In this document: piece after piece, positions 38,386-46,075 of the stretch
Layout: every line of letters begins with the position of its first letter
Numbering within the stretch: the stretch's first letter is position 1
Assembly: GCA_963716855.1 (NCBI GenBank)
Contig: CAVQUV010000004.1
Location: forward strand, 124,001 to 188,000
Reading direction: 5' to 3'
Source of the DNA: JAGVSZ01 sp963716855
GTDB taxonomy: Bacteria > Pseudomonadota > Gammaproteobacteria > Burkholderiales > SG8-39
DNA: 64,000 nucleotides
Made by a program: the position numbers and the translations under genes
The notes under the pieces: generated by a model
The model's input: only the letters and a program-made list of their open reading frames with translations
Database searches by the model: none
Told to the model about the DNA's origin: nothing

Positions 38386-39285
38386 CGGAGCGGCGCTTCC
38401 GAAGATGCCCTCGGGCCGCCAGAGCAGGACGACCGCCATCAGCAGGTAGACCGTCATGCCCGCGAGCTCGGGCAGAACGACGAAGTCGCCGATCTTCACC
38501 TCGACCACCTTGCCGAAGGTGTCGACGAGGCCGATGAGCAGCGCGCCGACGAGCGCCCCCTTCACCGAGCCGATGCCGCCGATCACGACGACGACGAAGC
38601 AGATGATCAGCACCTGGTTGCCCATGCCGGGGAACACCGACGACACCGGCGCCGCGATCATGCCGGCGAACGCCGCGAGCGCGACCCCGAGCGCGAACAC
38701 CAGGCGGTACAGGAGCTGGATGTTGATGCCGAGCGATTGCACCATCTCGCGGTTCGACGCGCCGGCGCGGATCATCATGCCCGAGGCGGGTGCGCTGGAT
38801 CAGCCAGTACATCGCCGCGGCGATGACCAGGCACACGCCCGACATCCACAGCCGATAGACCGGGTACGAGAGCGTGTCGGTCAGGCGGGATCGAGGCGGA
38901 CAGGACGTCCGGCATCGGCACGCCGTGCACGTCGTCGCCCCAGATGACGCTGCGCGTCTCCTCGAACATCAGGATCAGGCCGTACGTGAGCAGCACCTGG
39001 TACAGGTGGTCGCGGTTGTACAGGCGGCTGATCAGCAGCCACTCGAGCAGCATGCCGATCGCGACCGACAGCGACGATGCCCGCCGCGATCGCGGCCCAC
39101 AGGCTGCCGAGCTTGACGGCGATCGACCACGCGAGGTAGGCGCCGATCATGTAGAAGCTGCCGTGCGCGAGGTTGATGATGCCCATGATCCCGAAGATCA
39201 GGGTCAGCCCGCTCGCGATCAGGAACAGCAGCAGCCCGTACTGGATGCCGTTCAGCAGCTGGATCAGGAACGTGTAGAGATCCAT
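38382..39285 (-). CDS. livH: ABC transporter permease LivH, four apparent insertions
   Basis: Inner-membrane permease. MDLYTFLIQLLNGIQYGLLL, GIMGIINLAHGSFYMIGAYL and LLTYGLILMFEETRSVIWGD are typical N-terminal parts, and VIGGIGSVKGALVGALLIGL the C-terminal part. The frame changes near 39061-39075, 38881-38892 and 38778-38786, and reads straight into livM. Removing a fourth base near 38386-38402 would give the end GIFGAPLR and a TGA overlapping the livM GTG. Repaired length 299 residues, normal for LivH. Confidence 0.85.
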
Positions 39286-39304
39286 CGGCCCTGCGCTTCA
39301 GCAA

Positions 39305-39334
39305 CAAAAAACCGACGCCCTCGCGGGCGCCGGC
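39305..39334 (-). terminator. intrinsic terminator/attenuator between livK and livH
   Basis: On the minus strand GGCGCCC-GCGA-GGGCGTC is followed by GG and a run of six T. It lies about 25 bases after the livK stop and 20 before livH. A partial terminator here would make the binding protein far more abundant than the membrane parts, a usual arrangement in binding-protein transporters. Confidence 0.8.
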
Positions 39335-39355
39335 CCATCCGGATGCCGGCTTCCC

Positions 39356-40575
39356 TCAGGAGAGCGGCGGCATCTTGCAGCGCTCCGCGGGCGGCCAGTC
39401 GAGCTGCTTGATCGCGACGCCCGATCACCTTGTTCTCCTTGCCGGCCACCTTGCGCAGGTACATGTCCTGCACCGGGTTGTGCGCGCTCGACATCGTCCA
39501 GCGCCCGCGCGGGCTGTCGATCTGCGCCTTCTCCATCGCGGCGATGATCTCCTTCTTCTTCGCGACGTCGCCCTTCACCGCGTTGAGGCCGGCGATCAGG
39601 AGCAGCCCGGCGTCGTAGCCCTGCACCGCGTACACGTCGGGCTGCAGCTTGTAGGCCTTCGCGTAGTCGAGGCGGAAGGCGTTGTTGCGCGGCGTGTCGA
39701 TCGCATCGCCGTAGTGCAGCGTCGTCTCGACCCCGTCCGCCGCGTCGCCGACGGCCTCGAGCACGCCGTCGGTGAGGAACCCCGAGCCGTAGAGCGGGAT
39801 CTTGCCCTTGAGGCCGGCGGCCTGGTAGTCCTTGAGGAACTTGGCCGCGCCGCCGCCGGCGAAGAACACGAACACCGCGTCCGGCTTGAGCGCGGCGATC
39901 TCGGTCAGCAATGGCTGGAACTCGACGTTCGGGAACGGCAGCCACAGCTCCTTGAGCATCTTGCCGCCGCCCTTGACGAAGGCGTCCTTGAAGCCCTGGA
40001 TCATCTCCTCGCCCGCCGCGTACTTCCAGGTCAGCGTCACCGCCGTCTTGATTCCCCGGTCCGCCATCACCTTGCCCATCGGATAGGTGGTCTGCGAGTT
40101 GGCGAAGGAGGTGCGGAACATGTTGGGCGCGCACAGCGGCCCGCTCGCGGCGTTGAGCCCGGCGTTCGGGATGATGGACAGCACGCCCGACTCGCGCGCG
40201 ATCTTCACCATGCCGGCCTGCGACCCCCGAGTGCACGGTGCCGACGAGCACGTCCACCTTGTCGCGGTTCACGAGCCGGTTCGCGTTGTCGGCGGCCTTG
40301 GCCGGGTCCGATTCGTCGTCGACGGTGAAGTACTCGACCTCGCGCCCGGCGATCTTCCCGCCGTTCTCCGCGATCGCGAGCTTGAAGCCGTTGGTGATCG
40401 CGATGCCGAGCTGCGTGAACGTGCCGGTGTAGGGCAGCATCAGCCCGACCTTGACCTTCTGCGCCTGAGCGAGCGCGATCGAGGGCAGCCACGCGGCCGC
40501 CGCCACGCCGCCCAGCGCTGCGGCGTCCTGCAGGAACTTGCGGCGCAGCGCGCCCGGAAACTTGCCGTGCTTCAT
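39356..40575 (-). CDS. livK: HAAT-type substrate-binding protein LivK, two frameshifts
   Basis: Periplasmic binding protein, about 405 residues after repair. A twin-arginine signal is evident: RRKFLQDAAALGGVAAAAWL ending ALAQA. The mature part KVKVGLMLPYTGTFTQLGIA is a type I Leu/Ile/Val-binding fold. Single extra bases near 40213-40226 (VHSGV/AGMVKIARE junction) and 39418-39424 (KENKVIG/VAIKQLDWPP junction) explain the broken frame. The nearby ring-cleavage genes suggest an aromatic carboxylate or amide ligand rather than leucine. Confidence 0.9.
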
Positions 40576-40879
40576 TGCCTTGCCTCCTCGGGATGGTCCT
40601 GGTCGATTATTGAATTTGTGAGTGCGGGGGAAGTTTAGCGCGTCTCCCCTACCCTGTATCGACGGGTTTCGCGACGGGGATTCCCGACCGCGCGGTTCAG
40701 GAATTGCAGCGGCTCCCGGGCGCGAGCGCCCAGAGAGACCCGGAGGCCGCGCAACCCGAGCCTCCCTCTCTGGGCGGATCGTCTACAACCCTCCGGATCC
40801 CGGCGTTCGCCGCGAGGACGATGCGAGCGCTGCGCGCGTTGCCGGGTAAAATCGCGCCGCCGCACTCGCACTCCAGACC
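40576..40879. other. intergenic region with a long hairpin
   Basis: Divergent gap between livK and the BamE-like gene. At 40727-40776 CGCCCAGAGAG pairs with CTCTCTGGGCG, with a nested GGAGGC/GCCTCC stem, giving a hairpin of about 50 bases. A degenerate dRS3-like repeat (ATCCCGGCGTTCGCCGCGAG) follows at 40796-40815. No clear promoter for either gene was identified. Confidence 0.55.
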
Positions 40880-41353
40880 ATGGTCCGCACGCGCCTCCTC
40901 ATGTTCGCCTGGCTCCTCGCCCTCTTCGGTTGCGACCTGCGCATGGCCGACCTCAAGCCCGGCGTCTCCACCGCGACGGAGGTGAAGAGCGCGATGGGCC
41001 AGCCGACCTACGAGTGGAAGGCGCCGGACGGCAGCGTCACCTGGGAATTCCCGCGCGGGCCCTCGGGCTCGGTGACCTACATGGTCGACCTTCGGCCCGA
41101 CGGCGTGCTCAAGGAGATCCGCCAGGTGCTGAAGGAAGCGTACTTCGCCAAGATCCAGCCCGGCCTCTCGAAGGACGAGGTGCGCAAGATCATCGGCAAG
41201 CCGGCGGAAACGATGACCTTCCCGCTCAAGCGCGAAGAGGTGTGGTCGTGGAAGTTCGAGCAGGGCAGCGGCGAGAAGTGGCAGTACCACGTCCATTTCG
41301 ACCTGGGCGGCAAGGTCGTCACCGCGACGCGCAACCGCGTCGAGGAGCCGTAG
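40880..41353 (+). CDS. BamE/SmpA-like lipoprotein with two repeats
   Basis: A 157-residue predicted lipoprotein: MVRTRLLMFAWLLALFGC ends in a lipobox. The mature protein holds two SmpA/BamE-like half-domains, LKPGVSTATEVKSAMGQPTY and IQPGLSKDEVRKIIGKPAET, each the start of the helix-loop typical of this fold. BamE helps outer-membrane protein assembly. A doubled domain is unusual for BamE itself, so this is probably a paralogue with an unknown partner. Followed after four bases by an exported protein gene. Confidence 0.75.
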   Translation: MVRTRLLMFAWLLALFGCDLRMADLKPGVSTATEVKSAMGQPTYEWKAPDGSVTWEFPRGPSGSVTYMVDLRPDGVLKEIRQVLKEAYFAKIQPGLSKDEVRKIIGKPAETMTFPLKREEVWSWKFEQGSGEKWQYHVHFDLGGKVVTATRNRVEEP

Positions 41354-41357
41354 CGAA

Positions 41358-41924
41358 GTGACGGCGCGCCCCCTGCGCATCCGCCTCGCCGCCGCGCTGA
41401 CCGCGGCGCTCATCGCCGCCGCGGCGCTCGCGCAGGAAGAGCCGCGCAGCTACATCGTGCCGGCGCGCGGCAAGCTCACGTTTCAAGTGCCGTCGGATTG
41501 GTACGACGAGCCGAAGGTCGGCCCGACCGGCATTCCCTCGATCCGCTTCTTCGACCGCGTCGAGACGCCGCGCGGCTTCGAGATGTCCACCACCGTCCTG
41601 TGGACGCCGCCGGGCGCCTCCCCCTACGGCTCGAAAGCGAGCCTGCGCGCGCTCGTCCAGAAGGCGGCCGAGGACGTCGCGCCGGGCGCCGCCGAGCGCG
41701 AGTTCCCGCTGCGGGAGTTTCCGGTGGAGGCCGGCGCCGGGTTTCTCTTCGAAGCGACCGCACGAGGCGCGAAGCCCGGCGAGCCCGCGTACCTCACGCG
41801 CGGCGCCCTCGGCTCGGGCGACCTCACCATCACTTTCACGATCCTCACCACCGAGCGCAAGAGCCCGGCGATCGCCCAGGCGATCGAGATGCTGCGCACC
41901 GCGCGGCGCGAGGCCGCGCAGTAA
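41358..41924 (+). CDS. hypothetical exported protein
   Basis: A 188-residue protein starting at GTG, with signal peptide RIRLAAALTAALIAAAALAQ. The mature part SYIVPARGKLTFQVPSDWYD and SGDLTITFTILTTERKSP recalls small periplasmic proteins of the PsbP-like type, but I cannot place it firmly. It is the last backbone gene before the integron and converges on the integrase gene seven bases away. Confidence 0.7.
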   Translation: MTARPLRIRLAAALTAALIAAAALAQEEPRSYIVPARGKLTFQVPSDWYDEPKVGPTGIPSIRFFDRVETPRGFEMSTTVLWTPPGASPYGSKASLRALVQKAAEDVAPGAAEREFPLREFPVEAGAGFLFEATARGAKPGEPAYLTRGALGSGDLTITFTILTTERKSPAIAQAIEMLRTARREAAQ

Positions 41925-41930
41925 GCCCGC

Positions 41931-42935
41931 TCAGCGATCGAGCGGGCTCAGCACGCCGCGCCCGCCGCGGTTGAGCACGTGGGTGTAGATCATCGTGGTC
42001 GACACGTCCGAGTGGCCGAGCAACTCCTGCACCGTGCGAATGTCGGAGCCGCCCTCCAGCAGGTGCGTGGCAAACGAGTGGCGCAGCGTGTGGCAGCTCA
42101 CCGGCTTGGCGATGCCCGCCGCGCGCGCGGCCTCCTTGATCGCGCGCTGCGGCACGGAGTCGTACAGATGATGGCGGCGTACCACGCCGTCCTCCGGGTC
42201 CGCCGACCGGTGCTGCGACGGAAAAACGTACTGCCAATGCCATTCACGCCCGGCGCGTGGATACTTGCGCGCCAGCGCATAGGGCAGATGCACCTCGCCG
42301 TAGCCTTCGCGCAGGTCGCGCGCGTGCAGCAGCCGGACACGCTCCAGATGGCCGCGCATCGGCGCGACCAGCTTTTCCGGCAGCATCGTGACGCGGTCCT
42401 TCTCCCCCTTGCCGTCGCGCACCAGCATCTGGCGATAGGAAAGATCCACGTCCTTCACCCGCAGCCGCAGACCCTCCATCACCCGCAGCCCCGCGCCGTA
42501 GAGCAGGCTCGCGATCAGCCAGCGCGTTCCGGTCATCCCGGCGAGCAGCCGCTCAACTTCCGCGCGCGTGAGCACCACTGGAACGCGGGGCGGACGCGTT
42601 GGCCGCTGTACCCCGTCCAGCCAAGGCAGCTCGCGCCCCAGCACCTGGCGATACAGGAACAGGATTGCCGACAGCGCCTGATTCTGCGTCGCGGCGGCGA
42701 CGTGCCGATCCACCGCGAGATGATTGAGGAATGCCGTCACCTCTGCTTCGCCCATCGCCTCAGGGTGGCGCTTGCCGTGAAAGTAGATCAGCCGCTTGAT
42801 CCAGTGCACGTACGCTTCCTCCGTGCGCCGGCTGTAGTGCCGCACCCGGATCGCTTCATGCACCCGCTGCAGCAGACGCGGGCGTCCTATCTCGGACCCC
42901 GCTTGCGCGCCCGACCCGATTGAATTCGTGGACAT
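41931..42935 (-). CDS. intI: integron integrase (IntI)
   Basis: Tyrosine recombinase of 334 residues that inserts and excises cassettes at attI and attC sites. Catalytic residues are visible: Arg151 (LLYGAGLRVMEGL), His282 and Arg285 (CHTLRHSFATHLLEGG), His308 (LLGHSDVSTTMIYTHV) and Tyr317. The insertion that separates IntI from XerC/D is present around residues 245-270 (ADPEDGVVRRHHLYDSVPQR). No frameshift, and the ribosome site GGGGGAGGG is strong, so the enzyme looks functional. Length is close to IntI1 (337). Confidence 0.97.
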   Translation of the reverse strand: MSTNSIGSGAQAGSEIGRPRLLQRVHEAIRVRHYSRRTEEAYVHWIKRLIYFHGKRHPEAMGEAEVTAFLNHLAVDRHVAAATQNQALSAILFLYRQVLGRELPWLDGVQRPTRPPRVPVVLTRAEVERLLAGMTGTRWLIASLLYGAGLRVMEGLRLRVKDVDLSYRQMLVRDGKGEKDRVTMLPEKLVAPMRGHLERVRLLHARDLREGYGEVHLPYALARKYPRAGREWHWQYVFPSQHRSADPEDGVVRRHHLYDSVPQRAIKEAARAAGIAKPVSCHTLRHSFATHLLEGGSDIRTVQELLGHSDVSTTMIYTHVLNRGGRGVLSPLDR

Positions 42936-42965
42936 TCATCCCTCCCCCAGCAGCCTATCTCCCGT

Positions 42966-42994
42966 GATATCCGCCTCAATGAGGCGAAGATATC
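42966..42994. promoter_or_regulatory. palindrome in the intI leader
   Basis: A nested inverted repeat GATATC-N-GCCTCA-N-TGAGGC-N3-GATATC lies 31-59 bases upstream of the intI ATG. In the transcript it forms a long hairpin near the ribosome site; in DNA it could bind a dimeric regulator. Not the canonical LexA sequence. Confidence 0.6.
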
Positions 42995-42999
42995 GGGTA

Positions 43000-43015
43000 G
43001 TGTGCATCCATACAG
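43000..43015. promoter_or_regulatory. candidate LexA box of intI
   Basis: GTGT-N8-ACAG matches 7 of 8 fixed positions of the proteobacterial SOS box CTGT-N8-ACAG. It lies 65-80 bases upstream of the intI start. SOS control of integrase genes is well known in Vibrio and class 1 integrons; here it is inferred from this near match only. Confidence 0.4.
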
Positions 43016-43039
43016 TAGACCAAACGCCTGATCCTGAGG

Positions 43040-43109
43040 GACGGATGACAGGCTGGGGTAGTCCGGTGTCTAATTGACCTCCATTTAGGAAGGTCACATT
43101 ACGTTAGGT
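43040..43109 (+). other. attI site
   Basis: Primary recombination site next to intI. The core G-TTAGGT at 43103-43109 marks the left boundary of the first cassette, which begins with the TT at 43104. A partly symmetric GACCT/AGGTC pair lies just upstream (43076-43095). The left limit is approximate because integrase-binding repeats differ between integron classes. Confidence 0.75.
43074..43102 (+). promoter_or_regulatory. candidate cassette promoter Pc within attI
   Basis: TTGACC (43074-43079), 17 bases, then CATTAC (43097-43102), ending exactly at the recombination core GTTAGGT. It points into the array and would drive the first cassette. The -10 matches only three of six consensus positions, so strength is uncertain. 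Confidence 0.45.
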
Positions 43110-43114
43110 TTCCC

Positions 43115-43840
43115 ATGCGAATCCCACTGACCTGTATGCAGTGCTTCCGGGAGCGTGGGCAGCCCGACGATTTTGTCTACCCCGCAGAGCTCCAAGACAA
43201 TGGCCTCTACCGCATGAAATGTCGCTCAGGCCACGATACGGTCACGTGTGTTCAAGAACAGAAGTTCGAAGTCCTGTTTGAGCTAGCGCTGAACGCTATT
43301 GTCGATGGGTACTACCGCGAAGCGGTTGCATCATTCACGTCGGCCTTAGAGCGCTTCTACGAGTTCTACATTCAAGTCCTGTGCGTCAAGCGAGGGCTTC
43401 CGGAGGTCACCTTTTCCGATGCTTGGAAGAAGGTCGCACGACAGTCCGAACGTCAGTTTGGCGCGTACCTCTTCGCGCATGTCCTTGAGACAGCATCTGC
43501 GCCCCCGCTGCTGACCGAAGCGCTGATCACCTTCCGAAACGATGTCATACACAAAGGCAAGATCCCAAGTCGCGACGAGGCGCTTCGCTTTGGACAAGCC
43601 GTACTTGAAGTCGTCACGCCTATCCTTGGTGTTCTCAAGCGAGATGAGGCTATCCACGTTGGAGCCGTAGTAAACCAACACATCCGACGGACAATGCAGC
43701 AGATAGAGGGGACGCCTCACGTATCCTTCATGTCAATCAGCACCACTGTGAGCATTGTGAATGCCGAGACGGGGAAGCAGAACACCGTGGCAGACAGTGT
43801 CGCGCATATCGCCGCGAGGCGTGCCCTTGCTGGGTGGTAG
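43115..43840 (+). CDS. cassette 1: zinc-ribbon HEPN-like protein
   Basis: A 241-residue protein of the attI-proximal cassette. The N-terminus has a zinc-ribbon-like arrangement (CMQC at residues 7-10, CRSGH and C at 36-45). The middle is helical (LNAIVDGYYREAVASFTSAL) and contains RNDVIH at residues 141-146, which fits the R-x4-6-H catalytic motif of HEPN ribonucleases. HEPN proteins often serve as toxins or anti-phage nucleases, but no antitoxin gene is seen in this cassette, so it might also be a non-toxic HEPN. It lies five bases from the attI core and would be expressed from Pc. Family assignment is my inference from the motif. Confidence 0.65.
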   Translation: MRIPLTCMQCFRERGQPDDFVYPAELQDNGLYRMKCRSGHDTVTCVQEQKFEVLFELALNAIVDGYYREAVASFTSALERFYEFYIQVLCVKRGLPEVTFSDAWKKVARQSERQFGAYLFAHVLETASAPPLLTEALITFRNDVIHKGKIPSRDEALRFGQAVLEVVTPILGVLKRDEAIHVGAVVNQHIRRTMQQIEGTPHVSFMSISTTVSIVNAETGKQNTVADSVAHIAARRALAGW

Positions 43841-43843
43841 GAA

Positions 43844-43924
43844 ACTTAACCACACGATCGACGCGGACCGGTGGCCAGCGGGCTACGCCCGCCGGCCACC
43901 GGACGGTCATCGTGATCGTTAGGG
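43844..43924 (+). other. attC 1
   Basis: 81 bases. R'' ACTTAAC and R' GTTAGGG. R'' is one mismatch from the complement of the attI core (GTTAGGT). The centre forms a long GGTGGCC.../...GGCCACC stem. Confidence 0.9.
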
Positions 43925-43926
43925 CT

Positions 43927-44364
43927 ATGTCACGTCTCTTCACCATCGTCGCCCTGCTGATCATCGCTCAGCGTGCATTGGCGTGCACCTGTGCTCCTCG
44001 ACTTTGCGACGGATGTTCACTTTCGGAGCAGGAGCAGTTTGCGCAAACCGAAGTGCGTCGCGATCTTGAGTGGGCAGCCACGGTCGGCGTGTTTCGCGTC
44101 CTTCGCGTGTACTCCCTGGAGGCGACCGCGTCGCGTCCACTATGGATGTACGCCGACGTTCAGCCCGTGGAGATCTTCAAAGGCAAACAGGACATATCGC
44201 GCGTGATCCTCGGTCCCCCGGCTTCCTGTGGGATGGGCGGCGACGTCGATGCCGGACGCTTATTCTTTCTTACCGCCGGGGACGGCGTTATCGGTTGCGC
44301 GTACGGAGATTCACGGCCTCTGGAAGCATTGAAGGTGCTGCGCACGCTTCGTGAACGCCAATAG
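43927..44364 (+). CDS. cassette 2: secreted TIMP/NTR-like protein
   Basis: A 145-residue secreted protein. Signal peptide MSRLFTIVALLIIAQRALA is followed at once by CTCAPRLCDGC; a mature N-terminal Cys-x-Cys is the hallmark of TIMP-type netrin-like (NTR) domains. Then come VFRVLRVYS, DVQPVEIFKG, the PASCGM cysteine and GVIGCAYG, the usual beta-barrel and disulfide pattern. Bacterial NTR-like proteins are of unknown function; metalloprotease inhibition is only an analogy. A lipoprotein reading at ALAC is possible. Confidence 0.65.
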   Translation: MSRLFTIVALLIIAQRALACTCAPRLCDGCSLSEQEQFAQTEVRRDLEWAATVGVFRVLRVYSLEATASRPLWMYADVQPVEIFKGKQDISRVILGPPASCGMGGDVDAGRLFFLTAGDGVIGCAYGDSRPLEALKVLRTLRERQ

Positions 44365-44460
44365 CCCTAACCCGCGCTTCGAGCCGACGGCTGCAAGCGT
44401 GCCGCTTGCAGTACCCTCGTCGCTTCGCTCCTCGGCCGCGGCTCAAGCGCAACGTTGGGC
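44365..44460 (+). other. attC 2
   Basis: 96 bases. R'' CCCTAAC exactly complements the core GTTAGGG at the start of cassette 2; R' GTTGGGC. Very similar to attC 14 and attC 7. Confidence 0.93.
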
Positions 44461-44469
44461 GCTGTCGTT

Positions 44470-44895
44470 ATGTTAAGCATCGAGTTCGAACCGCCTCGCA
44501 CTGCCGAACCGTGCGCGTGTTGTGGCGGCCAAACGACCGCGCTGACGCGCTTCGTCTACGAAGATGGGAATGCTCATGCCGTCTATCTGGCGTCATATTC
44601 AGATAATCACGCGGAACGCGTCGTAAGCGTTGCTCTTGGCCTAGGGGAGTGGGGAGACGGAGCTTCCCCGGACCAGCGCGTGGCCTTCGCATTCAACCTC
44701 AGGAGCGACGCCAATCAATTCCAAATTATGGTGATCGATCCCGACCACTCACCCTGGTCACACGCTACGTATTTGGGTTCTATGCTCTCGCGCGAAGAAG
44801 CGCTAGCGCATCCGTTGATAAAAGAACTTTTTCACATCACCGACCACATCGTGGCGGAAGATGCTGCTATCAAGACCTACCTGTCTCTCCATTGA
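44470..44895 (+). CDS. cassette 3: hypothetical protein
   Basis: A 141-residue cytosolic protein with an N-terminal CACCGG motif that could bind metal (EPCACCGGQTTALTRFVYED), then VYLASYSDNHAERVVSVALG and VAFAFNLRSDANQFQIMVID. I recognise the style of a conserved hypothetical family but no function. No other gene in the cassette; the start is 15 bases after the core, with no strong ribosome site, so expression may depend on read-through. Confidence 0.7.
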   Translation: MLSIEFEPPRTAEPCACCGGQTTALTRFVYEDGNAHAVYLASYSDNHAERVVSVALGLGEWGDGASPDQRVAFAFNLRSDANQFQIMVIDPDHSPWSHATYLGSMLSREEALAHPLIKELFHITDHIVAEDAAIKTYLSLH

Positions 44896-44901
44896 GGTTG
44901 C

Positions 44902-44997
44902 GCCCAACCCGGCGCTCGAGAGGACCGTCCAACAGCGTTGCTGTTGGATTCCCTTCGCGCGTTGCGCGCCGGCGGCCTCTCAGCTCTGTCGTTAGGT
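44902..44997 (+). other. attC 3
   Basis: 96 bases. R'' GCCCAAC exactly complements the start core of cassette 3 (GTTGGGC); R' GTTAGGT. Confidence 0.92.
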
Positions 44998-45009
44998 TGC
45001 TCGCAGCGT

Positions 45010-45594
45010 ATGGCAGAGATCCAGTTCTTTGCGACAGAGGCGGACCACGAGTCCGTAGTCTCTGCTCTTGTCTTGCGCTACAAGGCGACGTTCGTCATGG
45101 ACGCTGGCGCGTCGCTCCCCTTGCCGGTCTTCTCGACCGTGGCTCAAGTCATGAGTGCCATCGCCGGCGATGACTTCGGACCTCGGTTCTTTGTGCTGTC
45201 CGCCGAGTGGCAGGTCGAACCATTGATCTTCTCGGAAGCTGTGCGTCAGGACGGATCGGTTCGCTACCATGTACGCGGCCGCTATGGAGGCCCGTCACTC
45301 GATTACATCGCCAAGCGACCAACTCTATCCCCACTCGGTCCGCAAATCGTGCCCAGCAGCTTGAGCACGTTCCCGTCGTACTACCTTAGCCCTGGCGAGG
45401 TTCGTTCCCCAGGGTCTCTGCAAGCCGCCCTAACCATGGCGCGGCGGATTGTTAGTCGTGGCGGCAAGCGCACGTCGGTGAAGCAGACCGGCAGGCCGGG
45501 GCCTATCGCGATGGCCGACGCCAGGCGCGCACACAATCAGGGAAGCTGGCTCAGGGTGGGTGAGTGGCGTCATGAACCCAGGAACGCAACCTAA
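45010..45594 (+). CDS. cassette 4: hypothetical protein
   Basis: A 194-residue soluble protein starting MAEIQFFATEADHESVVSAL. It has a mixed alpha/beta character with GPRFFVLSAEWQVEPLIFSE and GSVRYHVRGRYGGPSLDY in the middle, and a basic C-terminus. No motif or family recognised. Small size and lone occurrence are typical of integron cassette ORFs. Confidence 0.68.
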   Translation: MAEIQFFATEADHESVVSALVLRYKATFVMDAGASLPLPVFSTVAQVMSAIAGDDFGPRFFVLSAEWQVEPLIFSEAVRQDGSVRYHVRGRYGGPSLDYIAKRPTLSPLGPQIVPSSLSTFPSYYLSPGEVRSPGSLQAALTMARRIVSRGGKRTSVKQTGRPGPIAMADARRAHNQGSWLRVGEWRHEPRNAT

Positions 45595-45666
45595 CCCTTC
45601 GCTCCAGCCGACCTGCTACGGCTGGCTTCGCTAGCCTTCGCAGGCGGCTGAGCTCAAACGTTAGGC
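45589..45666 (+). other. attC 4
   Basis: 78 bases. R'' ACCTAAC exactly complements the start core of cassette 4 (GTTAGGT) and overlaps its stop codon; R' GTTAGGC. Same group as attC 12 and 25. Confidence 0.93.
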
Positions 45667-45671
45667 TTCAC

Positions 45672-45965
45672 ATGGCCCGGACCGAAACGCTGCGCGAAGG
45701 CACCTGGTTGTATGACGGGTCAGTCTTGTGTCGAGTTAGGATCGTTCGACGCGATTGGGACTACTACCATGAGAGTTGGGACCCAGATCCGCCGGACTTG
45801 GATGTTGATGGGTGGGCGTATTACGTCGAGTTTGAGTCGCCCCCTGCGTCTGGCTCGTTTGGTCAGCCATCCACGAGCTGCCTTTCTTACTCCGACGCGG
45901 TGACTCTCGCTGAAAAGACAGCCAAAGAAATCCGCTGGCTTGGCGAGGTGATGCGTGAAGCCTAA
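45672..45965 (+). CDS. cassette 5: small hypothetical protein
   Basis: A 97-residue protein rich in aromatic and acidic residues (WDYYHESWDPDPPDLDVDGW). It ends AEKTAKEIRWLGEVMREA, probably a helix. The stop codon lies inside the attC R'' box. No family recognised; no signal peptide. Confidence 0.65.
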   Translation: MARTETLREGTWLYDGSVLCRVRIVRRDWDYYHESWDPDPPDLDVDGWAYYVEFESPPASGSFGQPSTSCLSYSDAVTLAEKTAKEIRWLGEVMREA

Positions 45966-46049
45966 CCCCCCAGTTAACGCGGACGCGCGCGCGAGTTCCG
46001 TGCTGTGCAGGGGCCATGCGGCGCGCGCCGGTTACCGCGAACGTTGCGC
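45960..46049 (+). other. attC 5
   Basis: 90 bases. R'' GCCTAAC exactly complements the start core of cassette 5 (GTTAGGC); R' GTTGCGC, an unusual core. GCGGACGCGCGCGC / GCGGCGCGCGCCGG make the inner stem. Confidence 0.88.
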
Positions 46050-46075
46050 AGCGATGGGAAGTCGGAGGCAGAATC

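Noticed and set aside
36226..38778. Single 850-codon ORF joining permease and ATPase sequences
   Set aside because: It is an artefact of inserted bases that merge parts of livH, livM, livG and livF; not a natural fusion.
35950..40575. liv operon as a set of pseudogenes
   Set aside because: Every lesion is a one-base insertion, protein conservation is otherwise full and gene overlaps are preserved, so sequencing error is more likely than decay.
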